Below, one piece after another: positions 35,410 through 44,124 of a stretch of DNA of 64,000 nt (position 1 is the stretch's first letter; every line of letters starts with the position of its first letter). The position numbers and the translations under genes were made by a program. The notes below the pieces were generated by a model. That model saw only the letters and a list, made by a program, of their open reading frames with translations. It made no database searches and was not told the DNA's origin. Origin of the DNA: UBA1479 sp040221095. GTDB lineage: Bacteria; Pseudomonadota; Alphaproteobacteria; Rhodospirillales; Casp-alpha2. The stretch spans positions 372,001-436,000 of the forward strand of contig JAVJVP010000008.1 of NCBI GenBank assembly GCA_040221095.1, in the 5' to 3' direction.

Positions 35410-36348
35410 ATGAGTTGGCAACCCGCCGACGACCCGGAATGCAAGAACGCCCGGAACGACGGCGCGATCACTCTTGTCATCACGCCCAAGGAACATGACA
35501 TCGGTGGGCTGATCGTGCGCCGCTCCCTGCCCAACCGAAACCGCAGATCAGTCGGCCCCTTCGTGTTCCTGGACCAGATGGGACCGGCCGTGTTCAAGCC
35601 GGGACAGGGCATCGACGTGCGCCCGCACCCGCATATCGGGCTGGCCACCATCACCTATCTGTACGACGGCGTGATCGGCCACAAGGACAGCCTGGGGTTC
35701 GATCAGGACATCCGGCCCGGCGAGATCAACTGGATGACCGCCGGCCGCGGCATCGTCCATTCGGAACGCACCCCGGGCGACGTGCGCGCCGCGGGCGGCC
35801 CGCTGTTCGGCCTGCAAGCCTGGGTGGCCCTGCCCATCGACGCCGAGGAAACGGCCCCGTCCTTCGTTCATTATCCGGCGGAAGACCTGCCCCGCTGGCG
35901 GGACGGCGGAACGGAGATCGCGCTGATCGCCGGCACCATGGCCGGACGGACGTCACCGGTCGAATTCTTCTCGCCCATCTTCTATGCCGATCTGCGCCTT
36001 GCGGCGGGGGCCGCCTTCACCCTGCCGCCCGACCATGCGGAACGCGCGGCCCATGTCGCCGAGGGCGAAGTGGCCATCGACGGCCAGACCTTCCAGGCGG
36101 GGCAGACGGTGATCTTCCGCGAAGGGCCGGATGTGATCCTCACCGCCCAAACGGCGGCCAAGGTCATGGTCTTCGGGGGCGCGCCCCTCGACATTGCCCC
36201 CGACGCGCGGCCCAACCAGCCCCGGCAGATGTTCTGGAATTTCGTGTCCCATTCGGCGGACCGCATCGAGCAGGCCAAGGACGACTGGAAGAACGGCCGC
36301 TTCGACATGGTGCCCGGCGACGACGAATTCATCCCCTTGCCCGAATAG
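35410..36348 (+). CDS. Pirin-family protein
   Basis: 312 residues with two cupin barrels. The N-terminal pirin signature is clear: VRRSLPNRNRRSVGPFVFLDQMGP, then RPHPHIGLATITYL and WMTAGRGIVHSE. The metal-binding His and Glu residues (HPHIG, HSE) are present. Pirins are iron-containing cupins; some act as quercetinases and others as redox or enzyme-control proteins. It is directly downstream of the AOR-family gene and probably shares its transcript. The link to AOR function is inferred. Confidence 0.9.
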   Translation: MSWQPADDPECKNARNDGAITLVITPKEHDIGGLIVRRSLPNRNRRSVGPFVFLDQMGPAVFKPGQGIDVRPHPHIGLATITYLYDGVIGHKDSLGFDQDIRPGEINWMTAGRGIVHSERTPGDVRAAGGPLFGLQAWVALPIDAEETAPSFVHYPAEDLPRWRDGGTEIALIAGTMAGRTSPVEFFSPIFYADLRLAAGAAFTLPPDHAERAAHVAEGEVAIDGQTFQAGQTVIFREGPDVILTAQTAAKVMVFGGAPLDIAPDARPNQPRQMFWNFVSHSADRIEQAKDDWKNGRFDMVPGDDEFIPLPE

Positions 36349-36413
36349 ACCTCGAGCCCTTACGTGCCGGCCCCATCATATCGGTCTGCAGGCGGGCGGG
36401 CCCTTGCCAGCCA

Positions 36414-36635
36414 TCAATCGGCGGCCGACTCCATTTCGGAGGCCCGTCCCATCGAATCGCTCACGCGGTCGAGGGCTTCATCCAGGGCATTCAGGTTGCC
36501 CTGAAGCTTTTGCATCTGCTCTTTCTGCTCCGCCAGTGCCTCGGCCAACTCGCGGCTGGCATTTCTGAGTCTTTGACGTGCCTTGATATTTTCGGGAGAT
36601 TGCGGGCCGCGCACGACGAAACAGGTATTCATCAT
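36414..36635 (-). CDS. Small coiled-coil protein of unknown function
   Basis: 73 residues, not recognised. A short N-terminal MMNTCFVV is followed by one long charged helix with heptad-like spacing (RLRNASRELAEALAEQKEQMQKL, then a second helix). It resembles a small adaptor or structural coiled coil. GAAGGT lies 6 bases upstream of the ATG, which supports translation. It is convergent with pirin, 65 bases beyond its stop. Confidence 0.55.
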   Translation of the reverse strand: MMNTCFVVRGPQSPENIKARQRLRNASRELAEALAEQKEQMQKLQGNLNALDEALDRVSDSMGRASEMESAAD

Positions 36636-36830
36636 ATTACCTTCGTTCTATTTCCTGCCCTAAGCGCAGCCGTATACACAACATAGGTCAGCGACCCTTC
36701 CCAACAATGGGCGAATGCGGCGCTCCGGGCTGTGACTTTCATCACTAGAATAATAATAATGTGCATAATGCAGCCGAATAATCGGCGGCATAGGCATTGG
36801 ACATGAGCGAACGCCCTGCCGGCTACGGCC

Positions 36831-37682
36831 CTAGACGCGCCTGCGTTCGGCCAGGATGTTAAGGAAATTCCCCGCGAAGATCACGGCGGCGCCGCCCAGG
36901 ACCCAAGGGTCCAGAGGCTCACCATAGAACAGCAGTCCGGCCTGGGCGATCAGCGGCAGGCGCAGGAATTCCATGGGCACGACGACGATGGCGTCGGCCT
37001 CCGCGAAGGCGCGCGCCAGGCAGTAATGGGCGCTGAGTCCCGTGACGCTGACCGCAAAGACCCAGGGCCACATGGCGGCCGAGGGATTGACCCAGTCGAA
37101 CAAGGACGGGATCAGGCCAAGCGGCAGCTGCACCAGACACATGTAAAACACGATGGCCAGCGCCGTGTCCGTGCGCGTCAATTTCTTGGTCAGGGTATAG
37201 GCGAAGGCATATCCCACGGCCGCCATCAGCACGGCCAAGGCGGCCGGACTGATCGTCACCAGCCCCGGACGCACGACGATCAGGATGCCGATGAATCCGA
37301 TCAAGACGACCAAGGCCCGCATGGGCGTGATCTTTTCCTTCAGCAACAGCGGGGCCAGCAGCGTCGCCCAGACCGGCATGGTGAATTCCAGCGCGAAGAC
37401 CTGCGCCAACGGCAGCAGGGAAATGCCGTAGAACCAGCCGAACTGGCCGATGTAATGGGCCGCATTACGCAGGATCTGCATGGCGGGCTGCGCCGTGTGA
37501 AGATGATGCCACCCGGCCCGCCAGATTACCGCCAGGATGATCAGCAGGCCGATGGCGCTGCGGAAGAACAGGATCTGCAGAGTCGACAGTTCCGCCGACA
37601 ACTCGCGCCCGGCAATCGCCATGAGCGCCAGGGACGTGAGCGTCCCCAGCATCCAGAGTGCTGCCCTCAGGACAGGCGGCAT
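36831..37682 (-). CDS. DMT/EamA-family membrane transporter
   Basis: 283 residues with ten membrane helices in two EamA halves. The first half contains IGLLIILAVIW, and RALVVLIGFIGILIVVRPG marks the family turn. The second half has LSAHYCLARAFAEADA and GEPLDPWVLGGAAVIFAG. EamA proteins usually export amino acids or small metabolites. A clear GGAGGAGG site precedes ATG 37682. It is downstream of the TRAP permease on the same strand (27-base gap) and may be in that operon. Confidence 0.9.
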   Translation of the reverse strand: MPPVLRAALWMLGTLTSLALMAIAGRELSAELSTLQILFFRSAIGLLIILAVIWRAGWHHLHTAQPAMQILRNAAHYIGQFGWFYGISLLPLAQVFALEFTMPVWATLLAPLLLKEKITPMRALVVLIGFIGILIVVRPGLVTISPAALAVLMAAVGYAFAYTLTKKLTRTDTALAIVFYMCLVQLPLGLIPSLFDWVNPSAAMWPWVFAVSVTGLSAHYCLARAFAEADAIVVVPMEFLRLPLIAQAGLLFYGEPLDPWVLGGAAVIFAGNFLNILAERRRV

Positions 37683-37709
37683 GATGGGCTGCCTCCTCCG
37701 CGACCGGGG

Positions 37710-40373
37710 CTAGAAATGCAGCGTCAGGTCGCGCGGATTGGCCATGCAGGAGGCAACCTCCAGAGCCTGTTCCTTCGACAGCTTCGGTTGCTGCCGCAGG
37801 CCGATGTTCATGCGGATCGTCTGCTCATAGGCGGTGAGCCCCGCGCTGAGTTCGCTCGAAGCCTTCTTGCGCCAGGCAACTTCCGTGTCGAATACCGCCT
37901 GGGCATCGGCCAGGGCCTTCAGCGCTTTTTCCACGTCGGGCTTGCTGCCGCGCATGGCCCGGCGGGCATCCGCCAGGGGCTTCTGGATCTCGCGGGTACC
38001 GGGCACCTCGCGCATGACCTTCTCCACCGCATTGACCGCGTCCATGGCTTTCTCGGCATCGGCCGCGCCGCTGACGGCGGCGGGCAGGCCCGCCAGGTCC
38101 TTGCCGAGGGATTCCAGGACGAATGCAGCGCCGATTACCTTGGCGGCTTCCTGGAGCGGCTCATAAGCGCCATCCACGTTCCGTTCGTAGAGCCGCGTGG
38201 CGATGGTTTCCGCCTTCTGCAATTTGGCGAAGGTGTTGTGCTCGGCACGCCAGTTTTCCGGAACCTTGGCGTCATAGATTTTAATTTCAGCCTGCAGTTC
38301 CTCGATATGGGCTTCCAGCTTCTTCTTCCGCGCTTCCCCTTTTTCGTTGCGGGGCAGTTGGCGGATGGTCGTCTGGATGTACTTGATTTCTTCCTTCAAC
38401 CGGCGTGCCTGACGCTGCGTTTCACGAACCTGCTTGTGCAGCGGAAGATAGGCGGGCGTGGCCGCATCCACGGCCTTTTGGGCCTCGCGAATCTTGGCGA
38501 CCATTTCGAAGGTCTTTTCCGCCTTGTCGAAGCTGCTCTTGAGGTCCCCGCGCAGTTCGCCGGGAAGCGCCGACAGATCCAGGCCGCGGGCCGTGGTGAT
38601 GGCCGCGCGCAGCGCATCGCTTTGCGTGTCATAGACCTTGAACAGATGATCCTGAACACAAGACGACAGCGCCGGGTTGCGCGGCGGCGGCGCCGTTTCC
38701 GACGTCAGGCTCACGCGTTGCGGCAGATAGTTCACCAGCTGCGGCGTCAGGCCGACGATGACAAGGGCGAACAGTTGCAGGCAGATGAACGGCACCACGC
38801 CCTTGTACATCTGCACCGTCGACACGCTGGGCGGGGCGACGCCGCGCAGATAGAACAAGGCGAAGCCGAAGGGCGGCGTCAGGAACGAGGTCTGGATGTT
38901 CAGACCGATCATCACCCCCAACCACACGGCGGTGATGTTCGCCGAGGGGTCCATCAGCAGGATGGGCGCCACGATGGGCACCACCACGACGGCGATTTCG
39001 ATGAAGTCCAGGAAGAACCCCATGATGAAGATGACCAGCATGACGATGGTGAACTGGGCCCAGAATCCGCCGGGCAGGCCGGTCAGGAATTCGCGCACCA
39101 GTTCCTCACCACCGAACGCACGGAACGCGGCCGTCAGCATGGCCGCGCCAAGCAGGATGATGAACACCAGGGCCGTGGTCTTGGCCGTTTCCACCATAAC
39201 GCCGTGCAGGGTGTTGTCGATCTTCAGAGCGCGCCAACCGCTCCAGCCGATGGCGAAGATCAGCGTGGACGTGAAGAAAAGCCCAAGCATCAATCCCAGG
39301 ACGTCGGCGTCGGTATTGATGGCCTTGACGTTGATGTGGAAGGTCGTCGAGATGAAGGCCAGGGCGATCACCGACACCAGGGCGATGATGCCCGGGTAAT
39401 AGGCATTCTTGTGCCCGTCGCGAAGGCGGTAGCCGCCCATGATGAGCGCTCCCGCGGCGCCGATGGCGCCGGCCTGGTTGACGGTCGCGACGCCGGTGAT
39501 GATGGATCCCAGGACCAGAAAGATCAGGGTCAGGGGCGGCACCAGGGTGACGAACACCTTGGCCATGAACTTGCGGTCCATGGCGCCCTCGCGGTGCACG
39601 GCGGGCGCCATTTTCGGCTTAAAGAAAGCCAATGCCAGGACATAGGCCATGTACAGGCCGACCAGGACAAGGCCCGGGATAAAAGCGCCCAGGAACATTT
39701 CGCCGGCGCTGGTCGAGGTCACGTCGAAGCTCGACGGCATCAGCAGATCGCCCGTGGATTCCTTGTACAGTTCCTTGCGCGCGGTCGATGCCTGATCGAC
39801 GGCGCTGGCCAACTGGTCCGCCAGGATGATCAGCACGATCGACGGTGGAATGATCTGGCCCAGGGTGCCCGACGCGGCGATGGTGCCTGTCGACAGCGAG
39901 TTGGCGTATTTGTTGCGCATCATCGCCGGCAGGGAAATCAGGCCCATGGCGACGACGGTGGCGCCGACGATGCCCGTGGTCGCCGCCAAAAGGGCGCCGA
40001 CGAAGATCACCGAAATTCCAAGACCGCCCGGCACCGGACCAAACAGCTGCGCCATGGTGACCAGCAGGTCTTCCGCCAGTTTCGAACGCTGCAGCATGAT
40101 CCCCATGAAGATGAACAGGGGGATGGCGATCAGGGTGTCGCGCTCGGCCTCCCAATAGACGCCGCGGAAGTTGGTGACACCTGCGCTGAGCCATTGCCAG
40201 GCGCCGCCCTGGGCGAAATAGGCGTCCACGTTGTCCGCGAACAGCCAGCCGCAAAGCGCCGCCAGCGTAATGGTGATGATGGCCGAACCGGGCAGCGCGA
40301 AGGCGACCGGGAAACCGACACCCAAGGCATAGGCCATGGTGATCATGAGAATGACGAGGAAGACGAGTTCCAT
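37710..40373 (-). CDS. TRAP transporter large permease with long C-terminal coiled-coil extension
   Basis: 887 residues. Residues 1-552 are a DctM-type permease with IPLFIFMGIMLQRS, GATVVAMGLISLPAM, SGTLGQIIPPSIVLIIL and a MGFFLDFIEIAVVVVPI block. It carries an insert near residues 195-235 and extra helices, making it longer than usual. Residues 553-887 are a soluble, Lys/Glu/Ala-rich helical tail not seen in standard DctM. It includes KEEIKYIQTTIRQLPRNE, LEAHIEELQAEIKIYD and repeated ADAEKAM-like helices, and ends with a Cys (VASCMANPR). The tail may bind a partner or regulate gating. It follows dctP- and dctQ-like genes in one operon. Confidence 0.88.
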   Translation of the reverse strand: MELVFLVILMITMAYALGVGFPVAFALPGSAIITITLAALCGWLFADNVDAYFAQGGAWQWLSAGVTNFRGVYWEAERDTLIAIPLFIFMGIMLQRSKLAEDLLVTMAQLFGPVPGGLGISVIFVGALLAATTGIVGATVVAMGLISLPAMMRNKYANSLSTGTIAASGTLGQIIPPSIVLIILADQLASAVDQASTARKELYKESTGDLLMPSSFDVTSTSAGEMFLGAFIPGLVLVGLYMAYVLALAFFKPKMAPAVHREGAMDRKFMAKVFVTLVPPLTLIFLVLGSIITGVATVNQAGAIGAAGALIMGGYRLRDGHKNAYYPGIIALVSVIALAFISTTFHINVKAINTDADVLGLMLGLFFTSTLIFAIGWSGWRALKIDNTLHGVMVETAKTTALVFIILLGAAMLTAAFRAFGGEELVREFLTGLPGGFWAQFTIVMLVIFIMGFFLDFIEIAVVVVPIVAPILLMDPSANITAVWLGVMIGLNIQTSFLTPPFGFALFYLRGVAPPSVSTVQMYKGVVPFICLQLFALVIVGLTPQLVNYLPQRVSLTSETAPPPRNPALSSCVQDHLFKVYDTQSDALRAAITTARGLDLSALPGELRGDLKSSFDKAEKTFEMVAKIREAQKAVDAATPAYLPLHKQVRETQRQARRLKEEIKYIQTTIRQLPRNEKGEARKKKLEAHIEELQAEIKIYDAKVPENWRAEHNTFAKLQKAETIATRLYERNVDGAYEPLQEAAKVIGAAFVLESLGKDLAGLPAAVSGAADAEKAMDAVNAVEKVMREVPGTREIQKPLADARRAMRGSKPDVEKALKALADAQAVFDTEVAWRKKASSELSAGLTAYEQTIRMNIGLRQQPKLSKEQALEVASCMANPRDLTLHF

Positions 40374-40393
40374 TGAGTAGCGGCCCCTGTCGC

Positions 40394-41434
40394 TTACTGG
40401 ATCGTGTGGCTGGTGTGGTCGCGGCCGCCGGGTTCATCCCGAACATCGGCGACGGCGTCCATCATGTAGCTGACGAACTGAATCATCATGGAGATGGCGA
40501 ACACCGCGAGGAACCCGGCCATCATGTATTTGACGTACATGGAAAAGCCGGTCTGGGTCGTTTCCCAGGTCAGGACCGGAGAATTGATCACCGCGTTCTT
40601 GCCGCCCATGCCGACGATCAGGATCACCCAGCAGAGCGTGATCCCGAGAAACACGGAGCCGAAGGCGTTGACCAGTCCCTTGCGGCGGGCGTTGAACGCC
40701 GCATAGAACACGTCGACCCGCACATGGCCTTCCTCGATCAGCGTATAGGCGCTGGCGAACAGGAACAGGGCCGCGTACCAGAAGCGCACCAGATCGCCCA
40801 TGAACACCTGTTCGTAAGAGAAGATGAAACGGGTGATGACGATCAGCAGCTCTGCCACGACGATCAGCAGCGCCAGCCAGGTAAAGCCCAGGGTCCGCGT
40901 GAAAAACGCCGTGACGATGGCCGCCGCGGTCAGCGGCAGATGCACGTAGGGGCCGCGAAACTGGGACTTGCCCAATTCCAGGGCCAGCGCGTCGCCGAAC
41001 ACGGCGGGCAGCATACCTTCAACCCGCATGAACGACAGGATGGCATCGACCACGCCGATATACAGCACGGCGAAATAGGCGATGCGGATCAGAAGCGCGT
41101 TGAAATCGGAAATGCGCTGACTGTCCTGGCGCAGCGTGCGCGAGCAGCTTTTCACCGTATAGACCGCCGCCGCCGCGATACCGGCGACATAGGCCAGCAA
41201 TTGCACCCAGGCGAGCGGCGACGACTCGGTCGCGGCGCCGTGCAGACCGATCTGCAGCGCCGCCCCCTCGCCCGGCCAGCCGTGCCAGAAGGTGAGATAG
41301 TTATTGATCAAGAAAATAAGCAGCGCCGACAGCATGCCCCAGCCGAAAAACCGGATGGCAATGGTCGTGCGCGGCGACACCCCGGGCGAAACACCCCCGC
41401 CGGTCGCATCAAGCGTCATTTGTTCGGCCGCCAT
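40394..41434 (-). CDS. TRAP transporter small permease, enlarged
   Basis: 346 residues from ATG 41434; the frame is open to 41479. A classical DctQ domain lies at the C-terminus: IFSYEQVFMGDLVRFWYAALF, then EGHVRVDVFYAAFN and a final helix pair. About 180 residues with extra membrane segments precede it (ISDFNALLIRIAYFAVLYIG, HLPLTAAAIVTAFF). Standard DctQ proteins are near 170 residues, so this one is doubled in size. The stop lies 20 bases before the large permease start, so they are one operon. Confidence 0.85.
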   Translation of the reverse strand: MAAEQMTLDATGGGVSPGVSPRTTIAIRFFGWGMLSALLIFLINNYLTFWHGWPGEGAALQIGLHGAATESSPLAWVQLLAYVAGIAAAAVYTVKSCSRTLRQDSQRISDFNALLIRIAYFAVLYIGVVDAILSFMRVEGMLPAVFGDALALELGKSQFRGPYVHLPLTAAAIVTAFFTRTLGFTWLALLIVVAELLIVITRFIFSYEQVFMGDLVRFWYAALFLFASAYTLIEEGHVRVDVFYAAFNARRKGLVNAFGSVFLGITLCWVILIVGMGGKNAVINSPVLTWETTQTGFSMYVKYMMAGFLAVFAISMMIQFVSYMMDAVADVRDEPGGRDHTSHTIQ

Positions 41435-41490
41435 GAAGTGGCAATCCCCTGTCCCAAGTCCCCACGCGGATAGGTTCAATCGGATAAGGA

Positions 41491-41515
41491 TGGGACGGGG
41501 CTATGCCCCGTCCCA
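41491..41515 (-). other. Perfect hairpin between dctP- and dctQ-like genes
   Basis: TGGGACGGGGC and GCCCCGTCCCA form an 11-base-pair perfect stem with a TAT loop, between the binding-protein stop (41541) and the small permease start (41434). No T-run follows, so it is more likely an RNA-protecting or attenuating structure than a full terminator. Such hairpins usually favour the first gene's mRNA over the permeases. Confidence 0.7.
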
Positions 41516-41540
41516 CCTTAATACACCGTTATGCGGGCAA

Positions 41541-42641
41541 TTAGACTTTGATGCCCAGGACGCGGTTGCGCTGGTTGATGTAGCCGGAGTCGGCCAGGAT
41601 CATCCAACGGCCGAGATCGGCGCGCGAGGTCAGGAAGCTGTCGTGGATCTTCTTGGCCAGCGGGCTGTGCGCCTGCACTTCGGCGAAGACTTCCTCGGCG
41701 GCCTTGCCGAAGGCGTCGTACACGTCGTCATTGAAGGCACGAACCTTGACGCCGTGATCGTTGATCAGCTTGTTGAGGTACGTCCCGTTGTTGGCGTTGG
41801 TTTCCGCCATCTGGTGGGAGTTTTCCTCGGCGCAAGCGGCTTCGATGATGGCTTGGTCGGTCTTCGACAGGCCGTCCCACCACTTCTTGTTCATGCCCAT
41901 GTGCAGCTGGGAAGCCGGCTCGTGCATGCCCGGGTAGTAGTAGTACTTGGCCGCTTCATAAAACTTCATGAAGTAGTCGTTGTAGGGACCGACCCACTCC
42001 GTCGCCTGGATGGAGCCGGAAACCAGGTTTTCATAGATCTGGCTGCCCGGCAGGGACACGGTCGAGGCGCCCAGCTTGGCCAGCACGTCGCCGCCCAGGC
42101 CCGGGATACGCATCTTCAGGCCCTTGAAGTCGGCGGCGGAGTTGATTTCCTTGTTGAACCAGCCGCCCATCTGGCAGCCCGTGTTGCCGCAGGGGAAGCC
42201 CTTGATGCCGAAGCCGGCCGCAAGTTCGTCATGCAGCTGCTGGCCGCCGCCGTACTTCATCCAAGCGTCCATTTCCGCATAGGCGAAGCCGAACGGAACG
42301 GCGGTGAAGTAGGCCCAGCCCGGGTGCTTGCCTTTCCAATAATAGTCGGCGCCGATGTAGGCCTGGGAATTGCCCGAGGCCACTTCGTCGAACGAATCGA
42401 AGGCACCGACACGTTCGCCGGAGGCGAAATATTTGACCTGGATGCGGCCGTCCGTCAGGACCGGAATGCGGGCGGCAAGGCGCTGCGCGCTAAGACCAAG
42501 GCCCGGGAAGTCGCGCGGCCAGGTGGAGACGATGATCATCTCCTTGCGGCCCTGCGACAGTGCAGGCTTGGCAAGCGTCACGGCAGCCGCGCCGGCAACG
42601 CCGGCAACTGCGGATTTTTTAAGGAACTCGCGTCTTTTCAT
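41541..42641 (-). CDS. TRAP transporter substrate-binding protein, DctP family, Tat-type signal
   Basis: 366 residues from ATG 42641, with AGGGAGA upstream. A Tat-like signal (MKRREFLKKSAVAGVAG, ending near LSQG) is followed by a periplasmic binding protein. It has STWPRDFPGLGLSAQRLA near the start, then FKGLKMRIPGLGGDVLAKLGA, the family's carboxylate-binding Arg region, and GSIQATEWVGPYNDY. It presents a carboxylate-type substrate to the TRAP permeases. It is the first gene of the operon. The substrate is unknown; keto-acid or aromatic-acid binding relatives share the WVGP feature. Confidence 0.92.
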   Translation of the reverse strand: MKRREFLKKSAVAGVAGAAAVTLAKPALSQGRKEMIIVSTWPRDFPGLGLSAQRLAARIPVLTDGRIQVKYFASGERVGAFDSFDEVASGNSQAYIGADYYWKGKHPGWAYFTAVPFGFAYAEMDAWMKYGGGQQLHDELAAGFGIKGFPCGNTGCQMGGWFNKEINSAADFKGLKMRIPGLGGDVLAKLGASTVSLPGSQIYENLVSGSIQATEWVGPYNDYFMKFYEAAKYYYYPGMHEPASQLHMGMNKKWWDGLSKTDQAIIEAACAEENSHQMAETNANNGTYLNKLINDHGVKVRAFNDDVYDAFGKAAEEVFAEVQAHSPLAKKIHDSFLTSRADLGRWMILADSGYINQRNRVLGIKV

Positions 42642-42720
42642 AAATATTCTCCCTGTTGGCGTGGTAGGCGTAGTAGGCAAATTTATTTGTTGAGTGCGAT
42701 TTTGCACAGGCGCATAGCCG

Positions 42721-42734
42721 TTGGCTACAGCCAA
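42721..42734. promoter_or_regulatory. Inverted repeat TTGGCT-AC-AGCCAA, operator candidate
   Basis: A 6-base inverted repeat with a 2-base centre lies 80 bases before the binding-protein ATG. It is in an AT-richer stretch that probably holds the TRAP operon promoter. No matching regulator gene is adjacent. Confidence 0.35.
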
Positions 42735-42859
42735 TTGACATTAATGCGACATATTCATGCAGGCTGATGCGACACCACGCATTTGACCATTAATTAGGCA
42801 AAAATGGGCGGTTTTCGGCGGTAATTCGCCACTTCCAGGGAAAAATCAAGCCTCCGGAT

Positions 42860-43171
42860 TCAGTCCGGCACCTCAAGCTGCATCAGCGGCACGTGCTGCT
42901 GGGCGCCGTAGACGTCCGTGTCGCCGGGCGATCCCGACCGCACGCGGCGGGGTACGGTGATCTTGATGGCGCGGGCGACGTCGAAGGGGATGATCGCGAC
43001 CTCGTTGTCGGTGACGCCGTAGAGCGGTGCGAGAGCGCGCGGGCTCAAGACGCCGCAATCGCGCACCTTCTTGTAGGTCGCGTCGTCGTCGAACATGACG
43101 TCGAGGGTCAGATACAGCGCCCCCGCGTTCTTGCCGCGGACCACCCGCGCGATGTCTCTCAGCTTGGCCAT
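42860..43171 (-). CDS. DUF4387-family protein
   Basis: 103 residues. KLRDIARVVRGKNAGALYLTLDVMF is the family start, and DNEVAIIPFDVARAIKITVPR is the core. DUF4387 occurs next to, or fused with, AtuA/DUF1446 proteins, as here: the AtuA gene is upstream in the same operon. It is probably a small subunit or cofactor-binding part of the AtuA enzyme; the role is not established. A misleading 436-codon open frame continues upstream through the antisense-shifted MBL gene but has no family support. Confidence 0.85.
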   Translation of the reverse strand: MAKLRDIARVVRGKNAGALYLTLDVMFDDDATYKKVRDCGVLSPRALAPLYGVTDNEVAIIPFDVARAIKITVPRRVRSGSPGDTDVYGAQQHVPLMQLEVPD

Positions 43172-43209
43172 GTGGTGTTCGTCCTTATCTTTCGTGTCTC
43201 GCGCGTCAA

Positions 43210-43264
43210 TCCAGCTTGGCGGGCGCCGGCCCGTGCTTAGTCCAGTTTGGCGGGCGCCGGCCCG
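43210..43264. repeat. Imperfect tandem duplication at the MBL gene 3' end
   Basis: A 24-base unit occurs twice (43210-43233 and 43241-43264) with one mismatch, 31 bases apart. The second copy encodes the last residues of the MBL protein (GPAPAKLD) and its stop. The first copy, just past the stop, would encode the same residues and another stop. This looks like a small slippage or duplication event. Confidence 0.8.
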
Positions 43265-44121
43265 CCGAGGGGGATTTCCATCAGATCGTCGCCGAAGAAC
43301 AGATTGCCGGAATAGCGCGCGCCCATTTCGCGCAGGATGCGTTCGCGCACCCCCGGCCGGTCCATCTGTTCGGTGACGTGGCTGATCACCAGATTCTTGA
43401 CCCCGGCGGCGGCCCCCAGGTCGGCCATTTCCAGATGGCCCATGCAGCCCTCGGCGAATTCCTTGCCCAGTTCCGTGCCGCTGAGGTAGTGGCACATGTT
43501 GACCAGCACGTCGGCGTCCTGGGCCAGTTTCTCGATCGCCTTGCAGGGCCCCGTGTCGCCGGAATAGACGAACACGCCGTCGTCCGTTTCCAGGCGGTAG
43601 CCGTAGCAGTGCAGGAACGGCTGCACGTGGCGCACGCTGGCGCAGGTCAGCTTCCAATGGTCGGTCTCGATCACGTCGCCGCTTTTCAGCTCGGTCACAT
43701 TCGGATTGGGCTTCGCCCTGGCCCCCTCGCCGCCCCGCGCATTGTAGATCACGGTCGACAGCGGATGTTCCGTGCGCGCCTTCAGATCCGGGCCCCAGAT
43801 GCCGTCGTCGCCGAACAGCAGTTCCGTCATCCGCGCCGTGAACGGCGGACCGTAGACCTGTAATTCCGGCAGTTTGCCCACGCCCTGGTCCCAATGGGTC
43901 AGGACCAGGCGGCCGTAATCCAGGCAATGGTCGTAATGCAGGTGGGAAAAGAACACATGGGTCACGTCCGTCGCCCGCTTGCCCGCTTCCAACAGGCGGT
44001 GGTGCGCCCCCGGCCCGTGGTCGAACAGCATGACGTCGCCCGCGACCTCGACCAGATAACCCGAACTCATGCGTTTCAGCGACGGCGTCGGCGTGCCCGT
44101 GCCCAGAAGGGTGATCTTCAT
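43237..44121 (-). CDS. MBL-fold hydrolase, RNase Z-like
   Basis: 294 residues of metallo-beta-lactamase fold. GTGTPTPSLKRMSSGYLV starts the fold and HLHYDH (residues 60-65) binds zinc. VYSGDTGP and LVISHVTEQ supply the later acid and His ligands. The layout is closest to RNase Z/phosphodiesterase-like or lactonase members. It lies between AtuA and DUF4387, starting three bases after the AtuA stop. It may hydrolyse an ester, thioester or lactone made in that pathway; this is inferred from context. Confidence 0.85.
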   Translation of the reverse strand: MKITLLGTGTPTPSLKRMSSGYLVEVAGDVMLFDHGPGAHHRLLEAGKRATDVTHVFFSHLHYDHCLDYGRLVLTHWDQGVGKLPELQVYGPPFTARMTELLFGDDGIWGPDLKARTEHPLSTVIYNARGGEGARAKPNPNVTELKSGDVIETDHWKLTCASVRHVQPFLHCYGYRLETDDGVFVYSGDTGPCKAIEKLAQDADVLVNMCHYLSGTELGKEFAEGCMGHLEMADLGAAAGVKNLVISHVTEQMDRPGVRERILREMGARYSGNLFFGDDLMEIPLGGPAPAKLD

Positions 44122-44124
44122 GGT

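Noticed and set aside
37026..40376. A 1116-codon open frame on the plus strand
   Set aside because: It is antisense to the TRAP permease and EamA genes; the product is rich in His, Gln, Arg and Gly without family match, as expected from GC-rich codon third positions.
41304..42767. A 487-codon plus-strand frame
   Set aside because: Antisense to the TRAP binding protein gene, which has a clear ribosome site and Tat signal.
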